Shown: positions 1 through 7,580, counted from the first letter of the stretch. The stretch: DNA of 7,972 nt from Desulfobacteraceae bacterium (GCA_022712835.1 JAFLJU010000211.1:1-7972), one strand, 5' to 3'. The notes: a model not told the origin generated them from the letters alone. Numbers and translations: made by a program.

Positions 1-315
1 TGGTCACTTTACTGGGGGAGCCATAAAAAAATGCAGGACGAGTTTGGAGTTCATACGGTAACAGCTTCGGCGACATTACAGTTTCAGCAGGAACTGGTAG
101 CAGGAGATTTAATTTTAGTAGATAGTTTGCTGACCCGCATTGGTCGCAAAAGCTGCACTTTTACAGAGCGAATGTTGCATGTTGATACTAAGGAAGTGCA
201 TGCCACATACGAAACTGTAGAAGTATTCTTTGACCCGCAAACACGCAAGTCAACGGAAATGCCAACCTCAATCAGACAGTCTCTTGAAAATGCGTTAACA
301 AAACAAAAGAGATGA
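1..315 (+). CDS. Acyl-CoA thioesterase, hotdog fold (4HBT family), 3' part only
   Basis: C-terminal part of a hotdog-fold thioesterase that would hydrolyse an acyl-CoA to free acid and CoA in the cytoplasm. The frame is open from the first base of the window, so the gene very probably begins upstream. The ATG at 31 is internal, since it has no Shine-Dalgarno site and would remove the N-terminal part of the fold. About 104 residues are visible, against roughly 130-150 for a whole family member. The visible part has the family's alternating strands: a T-A-S-A-T-L-x-F strand, a GD turn, a second strand around RIGRKS, then ATYETVEVFFDP near the end. The catalytic acidic residue usually lies nearer the N-terminus and is not seen. 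It lies 110 bp before a BKACE gene, so it may hydrolyse that enzyme's acyl-CoA product, as CdhB does with betainyl-CoA. It could also be the C-terminal domain of a fusion, since dehydrogenase-thioesterase fusions are known in carnitine catabolism. Family fairly sure, substrate unknown. Confidence 0.75.
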   Translation, partial: WSLYWGSHKKMQDEFGVHTVTASATLQFQQELVAGDLILVDSLLTRIGRKSCTFTERMLHVDTKEVHATYETVEVFFDPQTRKSTEMPTSIRQSLENALTKQKR

Positions 316-359
316 TTTGATAATAGTTTAATTCCGTGAATTTGGGACGCTCAATTTTA

Positions 360-388
360 TTGACATGTTTTTCTCTTTCAACTATCTA
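360..388 (+). promoter_or_regulatory. Candidate sigma70 promoter upstream of the BKACE gene
   Basis: A perfect TTGACA (360-365) is followed after 17 bp by TATCTA (383-388), a weak -10 box matching three of six consensus positions. It sits in the 110-bp gap between the thioesterase stop and the BKACE start, leaving a leader of about 30 nt. It may give the BKACE-reductase pair its own promoter. The -35 box and spacing are good, but the -10 is poor and the region is AT-rich, so chance is possible. Confidence 0.4.
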
Positions 389-415
389 TTTACACAAACT
401 ATTCCTTTTACCAAT

Positions 416-420
416 AGGAG
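416..420 (+). promoter_or_regulatory. Ribosome binding site that fixes the BKACE start at 426
   Basis: AGGAG lies five bases before the ATG at 426. The frame is open further upstream to a GTG at 336, but that codon has no Shine-Dalgarno site. The 30 extra residues would precede the conserved family N-terminus MNTEVILTCAVTGG, and they would overlap the promoter-like sequence at 360-388. Confidence 0.85.
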
Positions 421-425
421 AACAT

Positions 426-1298
426 ATGAATACCGAAGTAATTTTAACCTGTGCGGTTACTGGTGGAAGCGATGTTATAGGTAGACATCCAGGGTTACCT
501 GTCACACCGGAACAAATTGCAATGGCTGTGGTCGAGGCGGCTCAGGCCGGTGCTGCAATCGCTCACATCCATGTCAGGGATCCAAAGACAGGGTTACCAT
601 GCAGAGACCTGGAGCTGTATAAGGAAACTGCAAAATTGATCAGGGCCAGTGATACCGATGTTATCTTAAATATAACCACCGGGATGGGAGGGGACCTGGT
701 TCCCAGTGAAGAAAACCCAACAATGGCCGGACCAGGTTCCGACATGATTTCACCTGCCGAACGAGTCCAACATATAGAAGCGATCAAACCCGAGATCTGT
801 ACCTTGGATTGTGGATCTTTTAATTACAGCTCTACTGCATATGTTGCCACGATGGATATGTTGAGAGAAAGCGCAAGAAGAATTCAGCAAGCTGGCGTAA
901 GACCTGAGGTTGAAGCCTTTGATTTGGGGCATATCTGGCAGGCGAAACAATTGATGAAAGAAAACCTTCTGGATAAAAATTCACTTTTTCAGCTCTGTAT
1001 GGGAATCCCATATGGGGCAGAAGGTACCACCCGAAATGTGGTTACCATGTTCGACGCTCTGCCATCGGGTATTGCCTGGGGCGCTTTTGGTATCGGAAAG
1101 CAGGAAATGCCAATGGTCGCACAATCTGTTATCATGGGTGGGAACGCCCGTGTTGGATTGGAAGATAATTTATTTTTAGAAAAAGGAGTACTGGCTACGA
1201 ACGCTGACTTGGTGTTAAGAGCAAAAGAGATCATTGAAAGATTAGGGTCAAGATTGGTAACTACCTCAGAAGCCAGGAGAAAATTGAATCTTACGTAA
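426..1298 (+). CDS. BKACE (DUF849) beta-keto acid cleavage enzyme, dehydrocarnitine-cleaving (CdhC)-like
   Basis: Zn-dependent enzyme of the beta-keto acid cleavage family (also called 3-keto-5-aminohexanoate cleavage protein). It condenses a beta-keto acid with acetyl-CoA and releases acetoacetate plus the CoA ester of the remaining part. The protein has 290 residues, normal for the family, and forms a TIM barrel. Visible motifs are the N-terminal strand ILTCAVTGG, metal ligands H47 and H49 in HIHVRDP, the NITTGMGGD loop (82-90), CTLDCGSFN (125-133), EVEAFDLGH (161-169) carrying the acidic ligand region (E163, D166), and the C-terminal GGNARVGLEDNLFL (238-251). As I recall them, CdhC proteins share TLDCG, the FQLCxGIP segment and GIGxxxMPMVAQ, so 3-dehydrocarnitine is the leading substrate candidate, with betainyl-CoA as product. 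Other quaternary or amino beta-keto acids remain possible. The downstream reductase starts 10 bp after the stop, so the two are co-transcribed. Family call firm, substrate tentative. Confidence 0.88.
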   Translation: MNTEVILTCAVTGGSDVIGRHPGLPVTPEQIAMAVVEAAQAGAAIAHIHVRDPKTGLPCRDLELYKETAKLIRASDTDVILNITTGMGGDLVPSEENPTMAGPGSDMISPAERVQHIEAIKPEICTLDCGSFNYSSTAYVATMDMLRESARRIQQAGVRPEVEAFDLGHIWQAKQLMKENLLDKNSLFQLCMGIPYGAEGTTRNVVTMFDALPSGIAWGAFGIGKQEMPMVAQSVIMGGNARVGLEDNLFLEKGVLATNADLVLRAKEIIERLGSRLVTTSEARRKLNLT

Positions 1299-1308
1299 AG
1301 GAGAAAAA

Positions 1309-2340
1309 ATGAGAATCGCCTTAATCGGTGCCGGATCCATAGGAACCATATTAGGTGCCCTGCTCAGTAAGGCAGAAGAAAATATTGTACTTGTTGACAG
1401 TTATAAAGAGAACGTGGAGGCACTGAATCTAAATGGTGCAAAAATTGTGGGGCTCATGGAGTGTACCATACCGGTCAAAGCCATCACGCCAAATGAAATG
1501 GATGGAAAATATGATCTAATTATTTCGACAACCAAACTAAATGCCCTGGAAGCATCACTCAACCATGTGTTACAATTTACACACGACAAGAGTGTTGTCC
1601 TGACACTTCAAAATGGTATTCCTGAAGATATTTCAAAGAAAATTTTCAGAGCAGACAATGTGATGGGAGGTGGTGTCGAATTTGGTGCTACCTGGCTTAA
1701 GCCGGGCATCTCTGAATTAACATCGGGCGAATCCTCTCTGATGATCACTTTTGGTCGACCGGATGGACAAATTACTAAAAAAACAAAAGAAATTCAAAAA
1801 GTATTCTCAAACTTCGGTCCATCTGAAATATCCACGAATCTTCTTGGTGTTCGCTTTTCAAAGCTTACCGACAATTCGACATTTAGTGGCATGTCTGCCG
1901 TCCTGGCCTGTAATAATGGCAAAATATTAGATTCGTATAAAGCCATGACATGTATTGCTCACCTGGGACGTGAAGCAGGTCTGATAATTGAAAAACTGGG
2001 AATTAACGCAGAAAAGATATTTGGACTTCAACCACTCATGAAAAATGTAGGATTTTCAACAAAAAGGGAGATGGATGACGTGATCGACAACTACTGGCGT
2101 CCTATTTATTCAGTTTATCGATCAGGTGTTGCCAGCATGCTTCAGGATATTGAAAAAGGTCGAAAAACTGAAATAAACCATATCAATGGTAAGTTTCTAG
2201 AATTGGGTAAAAAAGTTGGCCTTGAAACGCCTTTCATGCAAACCGTTGTGGACATTGTCACCAAACTGGAAGAGGGGCAATTAAATGTTTCAAATGCATG
2301 GGAAAACTTAAAATATTTTGATATTCCTGAACTTGGATAG
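1309..2340 (+). CDS. Ketopantoate reductase-family (PanE/ApbA-like) NAD(P)-dependent dehydrogenase
   Basis: Cytoplasmic NAD(P)-dependent oxidoreductase of 343 residues, slightly longer than E. coli PanE (about 303). It has an N-terminal Rossmann domain with GAGSIG at 7-12, a QNG loop at 101-103, and a helical C-terminal domain with the family lysine in RFSKLTDN (K185) and the conserved GRKTEIN..NG segment with E288. The second beta strand ends in LVD (D30), where PanE has a basic residue that grips the NADPH phosphate. An acidic residue here usually means NAD(H), which would suit a catabolic dehydrogenase. AAGGAG (1298-1303) overlaps the BKACE stop and lies five bases before the ATG, so translation is closely coupled. 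Context suggests it interconverts the beta-hydroxy and beta-keto forms of the BKACE substrate, a role played by CdhA in carnitine degradation. That is inference, as the family usually reduces 2-oxo acids. Pantothenate synthesis is the alternative, but no other pan gene is nearby. Confidence 0.85.
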   Translation: MRIALIGAGSIGTILGALLSKAEENIVLVDSYKENVEALNLNGAKIVGLMECTIPVKAITPNEMDGKYDLIISTTKLNALEASLNHVLQFTHDKSVVLTLQNGIPEDISKKIFRADNVMGGGVEFGATWLKPGISELTSGESSLMITFGRPDGQITKKTKEIQKVFSNFGPSEISTNLLGVRFSKLTDNSTFSGMSAVLACNNGKILDSYKAMTCIAHLGREAGLIIEKLGINAEKIFGLQPLMKNVGFSTKREMDDVIDNYWRPIYSVYRSGVASMLQDIEKGRKTEINHINGKFLELGKKVGLETPFMQTVVDIVTKLEEGQLNVSNAWENLKYFDIPELG

Positions 2341-2457
2341 TGCGTTCACTAACCCATCGTAAAATTTTCAAGCAGGAGTTAACACAAAGTGAGTGAAAGG
2401 GATATGTGACAGTGGCTGCCATGATTGTTCACTAAAAAAGTAACCTTGCGACTCAAG

Positions 2458-2493
2458 TAAACAGGCCGATCACAAAACGTGTCGGCCTGTTTA
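2458..2493. terminator. Bidirectional intrinsic terminator between convergent operons
   Basis: A perfect 12-bp inverted repeat (TAAACAGGCCGA at 2458-2469, TCGGCCTGTTTA at 2482-2493) extends inward by CAC/GTG around a five-base AAAAC loop, with one bulged T at 2470. It is GC-rich in the centre, with a T-rich end (TTTATT) on the plus strand and the matching A-rich base serving the minus strand. It sits 117 bp after the reductase stop and 21 bp after the binding-protein stop, so it can end both transcripts. Confidence 0.9.
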
Positions 2494-2514
2494 TTCAAGA
2501 TTTAAAAAATGATT

Positions 2515-4104
2515 TTATTTGAACCACCATCGTTCGCCAATTCTCATGCCATCCAGGGCCATGTGACCTGAGACAGGTCCATGGGCCAGTTTAGCTGAGC
2601 TGGCTTCAACCATCTGGTTGAACATGGGAACAACAGTTCCGCTGTCATTTCTGCATATTTCCTGCATATCATAATACAGCTTTCTGCGTTTATCTGTATC
2701 CAGCTCTGCTCTTGCGCTTATCAGCAGTTCGTTAAACTGTTTGTTTTTCCAGTGGGTATCATTCCAGGGGGCCCCATCTGAGTATGCAACGGAGAACATC
2801 ATATCTTCAATGGGGCGTCCGCCCCAATAACACATGCACCAATCTTTCTTCATCCAGACATTGCTCCAGTACCCGTCATCAGGCTCCCGGACAACATTGA
2901 TGTTGATACCTGCTTTTTTGGCCTGTTCCTTTATGAGGACGGCAGTATCCACGGCTCCTGCAAATGCGGCATCGGAAGCATGCAGGTTAAAGACATGGTC
3001 CAGCATGCCTGCTTTCTTCATATGAAATTTGGCCTGGTCCGGATCATATTTTCTTTGCTCCAGATCTTTGGCATAATATTTATTTACAGGTGCTATTGGA
3101 TGATCATTACCGGGTTCGCCATAACCGCGCAATATTTGTTTCACTAATTCTTCACGGTTAACAGCCAGCTTTAATGCCGTGCGGACATTATTGTCATTAT
3201 ACGGTTTCCGGTCTACCATCATGGGGATGGTGTAGTGTGCCGTCCCCGTTATTGCCGAGATATTGACACCCGGCATCTTTTTCATGAGATGGACGGTTTT
3301 AAGATCAACACGATCCATGTAGTTTATCTGGCGGGTCTTTAATGCATTGGTCCTGGCATTGGTATCCGTTATAGACAGGGTTTCGATCTCATCAAAATGG
3401 GCCCTTTCCGCTTTCCAGTAATTGGGATTGCGTTTTGAAAAAGCCTTGACACCCGGTTCCCAGTCTTCAAGAATATACCCCCCGGTACCGATGCCTTTTT
3501 CCCATTCCGGGCCTTTTGTTCCGGCGGGACAAATGGTTAAGTGATAGTCGCCCAGGATAAATGGAAAATCAGCACTGCCCCCGGAAAGCTCAAAAACAAC
3601 TTCATGTTTTCCGTCCGCTTTAATATTTTCAATACTTTTTAAATACCCTTTAGCTGCAGATTTGGATTTTTCGCCCAAATGGTGATTTATGGAATAAATC
3701 ACATCCTCTGATGTCATAGTTTTGCCATTGTGAAATTCTACGCCCTTACGCAGCTTAAACGTCCACACTTTTGCGTCGGGAGTCGATCCCCAGGACTCGG
3801 CAAGTTCAGGGATGGCATTGAAATCGTGATCGATTTCCACAAGATTGTTTCTTATCTGCCAGTTGAGGTTCTGATTCATGTTGGAAGTCAGTGTTCCAGG
3901 GTCCATTGAATCAGTGGTTGACCCGCCGGTAATCCCAATTATCAAACGGCCTCCTTTTTTGGGGACAGAGGCTTGGGCAGTGCCTGCGAAAAACATAGGA
4001 GAAAGAGCCGCGGCAAAGCCAAGAGCTGAAACTTGGGCAATAAACTGTCGTCTGCTAATTTTATTCTGGTCAAAGAGTTCAGTTAATTTTGATAGTTCTG
4101 ACAT
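2515..4104 (-). CDS. Family 5 extracellular substrate-binding protein of a dipeptide/oligopeptide-type ABC importer, Tat-exported
   Basis: Periplasmic receptor that captures the substrate and delivers it to the permeases encoded upstream. It has 529 residues, typical for SBP_bac_5. The N-terminus has a twin-arginine signal, SRRQFI at 17-22, a hydrophobic stretch (about 23-40) and a likely A-Q-A cleavage site after residue 45. No lipobox cysteine is present. Family marks are WTFKLRKGVEFHNGK (114-128), GTGGYILEDWEPG (206-218), NPNYW (226-230) and a C-terminal lobe. Residues 413-452 hold six tryptophans (413, 417, 422, 427, 447, 452), which may line an aromatic pocket, although this part is rather conserved in some subfamilies. 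AAGGAA precedes the start by about seven bases. The gene lies 17 bp after the ATPase gene and is last in the operon. Substrate is unknown: peptides, or a quaternary amine if it serves the neighbouring catabolic genes. Confidence 0.92.
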   Translation of the reverse strand: MSELSKLTELFDQNKISRRQFIAQVSALGFAAALSPMFFAGTAQASVPKKGGRLIIGITGGSTTDSMDPGTLTSNMNQNLNWQIRNNLVEIDHDFNAIPELAESWGSTPDAKVWTFKLRKGVEFHNGKTMTSEDVIYSINHHLGEKSKSAAKGYLKSIENIKADGKHEVVFELSGGSADFPFILGDYHLTICPAGTKGPEWEKGIGTGGYILEDWEPGVKAFSKRNPNYWKAERAHFDEIETLSITDTNARTNALKTRQINYMDRVDLKTVHLMKKMPGVNISAITGTAHYTIPMMVDRKPYNDNNVRTALKLAVNREELVKQILRGYGEPGNDHPIAPVNKYYAKDLEQRKYDPDQAKFHMKKAGMLDHVFNLHASDAAFAGAVDTAVLIKEQAKKAGININVVREPDDGYWSNVWMKKDWCMCYWGGRPIEDMMFSVAYSDGAPWNDTHWKNKQFNELLISARAELDTDKRRKLYYDMQEICRNDSGTVVPMFNQMVEASSAKLAHGPVSGHMALDGMRIGERWWFK

Positions 4105-4121
4105 GTTAATTTCCTTTTTTA

Positions 4122-5744
4122 TTATTGATTAATAAAAGTTGAAGCGCGCTCTTTTAAAAGTGTATCAAGCCAGTCCGGGTCCATTTCTGGAATGGATGCT
4201 AAAAGCTTATCCGTATATTCATGATGGGGTGGGGACAAAATCTGTTTTTTCTCACCTTGCTCGATGATTTTCCCTTCCAGCATGATTACAATCTTATCTG
4301 CAATGGCCTTGACCGTGGCAAGATCATGGGTAATAAACAGGTAAGACATGTTTGTTTTATTTTGCAGATCCTGTAACAGATTGAGTATGCCTTCTGCCAC
4401 CAGTTGATCCAAAGCCGAGGTGATTTCATCGCAGATGATCAGATCAGGTTCCGCTGCCAGAGCCCGGGCAATACAGATCCGCTGTTTTTCCCCGCCTGAT
4501 AGCTCTGTGGTCAACCGGTCAATATAAATATCCGGATCAAGTTCGATGTCCCTTAGCAGATCCTTGATTCGCTCTTCCGCTTTTTTACCCTTTATCCCAA
4601 AGTAAAATTGAAGGGGCCTGCCAATGACCTTTCTGACAGTATGTTTAGGATTTAATGCAGTGTCGGGCATCTGATAAATCATCTGCATTCTTCGCAAATC
4701 TTCTTTTTCTCGTCTTTTCAAAGCCTTTGGCAATTCTTTTTCAAAAAAGGTTATACTGCCGTTGTTGGCGGGAAGAAGGCCTGTAATCACTTTTGCCAAC
4801 GTGCTTTTTCCACTGCCGGATTCACCCACCAGGGCAACCGTTCTGCCTTTTCTGACGATGAGATTAATATCTTCAAGTACATTATCCTGTCCAGTGTAGG
4901 ATGCTGCCACATCCTTGATCTTAAGTATTACTTTCATCTTATCTGTAATACTTTTTTCTTCCCTTAATGTTCTGACATTTAACAGCTCACGGGTGTACTT
5001 TCTTTTGGGGTTTTTAATCAATTCACGGGTCTCCCCCTCTTCAACCAGCCGGCCATTTCTTAATACCATAATCCTATGGGCAACCTGGGCCACAACAGCC
5101 AGATCGTGGGTAATATACAGGGCGGCTTTGTTCATTTTTTCCGTGATTTCTTTGACCGCCGCCAGAACTTCAATCTGGGTGGTCACATCAAGCGCTGTGG
5201 TCGGTTCATCAAACACAATGATATCTGGTTTGCAGGACATGGCCATGGCCACCATGGTTCTCTGGAGCTGACCCCCCGAAAGTTCATGGGGGTATCGGTA
5301 TCCGATTTTTTCAGGTGCGGGTAAAAACAGACGCCGATAAATCTCAATCGCTTCTTTTTCAGCTTTCTCGTAGCTCATTATCCCGTGGTGGACAGGCGCT
5401 TCTGCATACTGCTTTATCACACGATGGGAGGGGTTAAAGGAGGCTGCCGCACTCTGGGCAACATAAGCAATCTTTGATCCCCTGACCAGTCGCAAATCCT
5501 CATCACACGCATCAAACAATTCCATCCCATCAAGATTTATAGATCCTGATGCAAGTCTGCATCCCTGGCGTGTGTACCCCATGGCAGCCAGACCGATGGT
5601 GGATTTGCCGGCACCGGATTCACCGATAAGTCCAAGAACTTCTCCTCTTTTTAAATTAAGACTGATGTCACGGACAATGGGCTGCCATCGGTCCTGGTAA
5701 AAGGCTTCGATATTCAAATTTTTTATCTCAAGGAGATTGTTCAT
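4122..5744 (-). CDS. Dipeptide/oligopeptide-type ABC transporter ATPase, DppD-DppF fusion
   Basis: Cytoplasmic energy-coupling subunit with two complete ATP-binding cassettes in one 540-residue chain, as in GsiA and YejF. Cassette one has Walker A GESGAGKST (41-49), Q-loop Q97, signature LSGGQ (155-159), Walker B IIVFDE (175-180) and switch H213. Cassette two has Walker A GESGSGKST (307-315), Q-loop Q358, signature LSGGE (415-419), Walker B LIICDE (435-440) and switch H473. All catalytic positions are intact in both halves, so both sites should hydrolyse ATP. The second half reads DEIT where DEPT is usual, a minor change outside the catalytic residues. Each half ends in the peptide-importer extension (NPKRKYTRELL, PPHHEYTDKLL). 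The start has AAGGA about seven bases upstream. It lies between the DppC-like permease (27 bp gap) and the binding protein (17 bp gap). Confidence 0.95.
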   Translation of the reverse strand: MNNLLEIKNLNIEAFYQDRWQPIVRDISLNLKRGEVLGLIGESGAGKSTIGLAAMGYTRQGCRLASGSINLDGMELFDACDEDLRLVRGSKIAYVAQSAAASFNPSHRVIKQYAEAPVHHGIMSYEKAEKEAIEIYRRLFLPAPEKIGYRYPHELSGGQLQRTMVAMAMSCKPDIIVFDEPTTALDVTTQIEVLAAVKEITEKMNKAALYITHDLAVVAQVAHRIMVLRNGRLVEEGETRELIKNPKRKYTRELLNVRTLREEKSITDKMKVILKIKDVAASYTGQDNVLEDINLIVRKGRTVALVGESGSGKSTLAKVITGLLPANNGSITFFEKELPKALKRREKEDLRRMQMIYQMPDTALNPKHTVRKVIGRPLQFYFGIKGKKAEERIKDLLRDIELDPDIYIDRLTTELSGGEKQRICIARALAAEPDLIICDEITSALDQLVAEGILNLLQDLQNKTNMSYLFITHDLATVKAIADKIVIMLEGKIIEQGEKKQILSPPHHEYTDKLLASIPEMDPDWLDTLLKERASTFINQ

Positions 5745-5771
5745 ATTATTTTCCTTCTAGGTTTTCATTTT

Positions 5772-6587
5772 TTATTCAAGCCCACTGGATAAATGTAGAA
5801 ACCAGTCAACAATTAAATTGATCCCCACGGTTAATAGTGCAATACCGCCGGCCGGGATTAGAGGGATATATATGCCGAATGTAATGGCACCGGCATTTTC
5901 CCGGACCATTCCGCCCCAGTCAGCCAACGGCGGCTGCAAGCCGAGCCCCAGGAAACTTAAAGAGGCAATAAAGAGGAATACAAAACAGAACCTCAGGCCG
6001 AATTCCGCAATGAGCGGCGGCATGGCATTGGGCAAAATTTCCTGTCGTATGATCCACCAAAGCCCCTCTCCTCTTAGTCGGGCTGCTTCCACAAATTCCA
6101 TCACTTCAATATCCATGGCAACAGCCCTGGATAATCTATAAACCCGTGTGGAATCTAAGATAGCGATGGTAAAAATCAAGGTTGGGATGGATGATCCCAG
6201 CACGGATAAAATCATCAACGCAAAAATAAGGGTGGGAAATGCCATGAAAACATCAACGATCCGGCTTAACAGTTGATCCGTCCACCCACCTTTAACAGCA
6301 GCAATAAAGCCTAAACATGATCCAAGGAAAAATGATAAAATGGTGGTGACAAATGCAAGGGCGATTGTATTCCTTGCACCAAAGACCATCCGGGTAAAAA
6401 GATCTCTTCCGATATGATCCGTCCCAAGATAGAACTTCGCAGAAGAAACTTCCCACACATCCCCGACCACACTGGTTTCTCCATAGGGGGCGATCAAGGG
6501 TGCAAAAATAGCCACCAGACAATTTAAAAGAACAATGCCCATACCAATTCGGGCTGAAAGAGGGGATTGTCGTAATAATTTTAGCAT
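5772..6587 (-). CDS. Dipeptide-type ABC transporter permease, DppC-like
   Basis: Inner-membrane permease of 271 residues that pairs with the DppB-like subunit to form the channel. It begins with a membrane segment (about 13-33), followed by the periplasmic signature LGTDHIGRDLFTRMVFGAR (54-72), which marks the DppC/OppC branch. About five more membrane segments follow (roughly 76-97, 108-130, 133-148, 197-217, 243-262). The cytoplasmic EAA loop that docks on the ATPase is FVEAARLRGEGLWW (165-178), ending at P186. It is somewhat shorter than the usual 280-300 residues, mainly through a short N-terminus. A very strong Shine-Dalgarno site, AAGGAGGAG, lies six bases before the ATG in the 17-bp gap after the DppB-like gene, so translation should be efficient. 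Confidence 0.95.
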   Translation of the reverse strand: MLKLLRQSPLSARIGMGIVLLNCLVAIFAPLIAPYGETSVVGDVWEVSSAKFYLGTDHIGRDLFTRMVFGARNTIALAFVTTILSFFLGSCLGFIAAVKGGWTDQLLSRIVDVFMAFPTLIFALMILSVLGSSIPTLIFTIAILDSTRVYRLSRAVAMDIEVMEFVEAARLRGEGLWWIIRQEILPNAMPPLIAEFGLRFCFVFLFIASLSFLGLGLQPPLADWGGMVRENAGAITFGIYIPLIPAGGIALLTVGINLIVDWFLHLSSGLE

Positions 6588-6604
6588 CGTATCACTCCTC
6601 CTTT

Positions 6605-7564
6605 CTAAATTTTAGATTGTCTAAGTTTCGGGTTGGAAAGCATGGACAGGATATCAGCCGCAAGGTTTAGAAAAATATAAGCAATTGAAAAAAGTAATCC
6701 AGATGCCTGGACCACAGGCAAATCCCTCTTGGCCACTGAATCAACCAATAGCTGTCCCAGTCCTGGATATACAAACACCACTTCAACAATAACAACGCCC
6801 ACAACAAGATATGCCAGGTTCACGGCAACTACATTGATCACCGGGGACAAGGAATTGGGAAAGGCATGATGATAAATGATTCTTAATCGTTTTATCCCTT
6901 TTATCTGGGCCATTTCAATATATGCACTGGCCAGCACATTAATAATGGCAGCCCTTGTCTGCCGCATCATGTGTGCCGTCACTACACAGGTGAGTGTCAG
7001 GGAAGGCAGTAAGATTGCATATAGTTTAGCGCCAAACCCCATATTTTTATCAATGATAGCCAGGCTTGGAAAAAGATTAAACTTAACAGACAAAAAACTG
7101 ATCAGGATATAGGCTATAAAAAATTCCGGAAAAGAAATAAAAGAAAGGGTTGTGATCGAGATCAATTTGTCAAAAAAGGTATTTCGATAAAATGCCGCAA
7201 GCATGCCTAAAATAATTGCCAAGGGGATCGCTATCATGGCGGTTGTTAAGGCCAGAAACAACGTGTTGGAAAGTCGCCAGCCGATTAACTCGGAAACAGG
7301 CCTGCCATTGGCCAGTGAATTACCAAAATCACCATGGACAAAATCGTTAAGCCATACACCATATCGGATGTGCGGCGGCAAATCTAATTTGAGCTCTTTT
7401 CTAAATGCTGCCACTGTTTCTGGTGTGGCTGATTGGCCCAGAACAGTTTCGGCCACATCCCCCGGCAACAACTCAACACCGACAAAGATAATAACCGATA
7501 TAAAAAATATAGTGATCAGACTGGCACCCAAGCGCTTGAGAATTAAATTTAAAACATTTTTCAT
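6605..7564 (-). CDS. Dipeptide-type ABC transporter permease, DppB-like
   Basis: Inner-membrane permease of 319 residues and the first gene of the importer operon. The N-terminal membrane segment (about 12-32) leads into the large periplasmic loop typical of DppB/OppB, including LLPGD (32-36), an L-x-L-D-L-P-P-H segment (58-65) and the GDFGNSLANGRPV motif (78-90). Further membrane segments lie near 101-124, 136-160, 182-200, 243-266 and 287-309. The EAA loop is YIEMAQIKGIKRLRIIYHHAFPN (215-237), a weakened form in which methionine replaces the usual arginine or alanine after E217, though G223 is kept. Upstream of the ATG at 7564 the frame soon reaches a stop (7586-7588) with no other start codon. 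The only good Shine-Dalgarno site is 16 bases away, an unusually long spacing for the operon's lead gene. Confidence 0.95.
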   Translation of the reverse strand: MKNVLNLILKRLGASLITIFFISVIIFVGVELLPGDVAETVLGQSATPETVAAFRKELKLDLPPHIRYGVWLNDFVHGDFGNSLANGRPVSELIGWRLSNTLFLALTTAMIAIPLAIILGMLAAFYRNTFFDKLISITTLSFISFPEFFIAYILISFLSVKFNLFPSLAIIDKNMGFGAKLYAILLPSLTLTCVVTAHMMRQTRAAIINVLASAYIEMAQIKGIKRLRIIYHHAFPNSLSPVINVVAVNLAYLVVGVVIVEVVFVYPGLGQLLVDSVAKRDLPVVQASGLLFSIAYIFLNLAADILSMLSNPKLRQSKI

Positions 7565-7580
7565 AGATAAGTCTGTCTTA

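Noticed and set aside
31..33. ATG at 31 as the thioesterase start
   Set aside because: The frame is open to the window edge, no ribosome binding site precedes the ATG, and the fold's N-terminal part would be missing.
336..425. N-terminal 30-residue extension of the BKACE from GTG 336
   Set aside because: The GTG has no Shine-Dalgarno site, the extension is not part of the family, and AGGAG sits five bases before ATG 426.
2391..2409. Tiny open frame in the convergent gap (GTG to TGA)
   Set aside because: Six codons after a purine-rich stretch, with no recognisable peptide and nothing to set it apart from chance.
4915..5324. Plus-strand reading frames across the ATPase gene
   Set aside because: They are antisense shadows of a coding region with intact motifs, show no family features and have no convincing ribosome binding sites.
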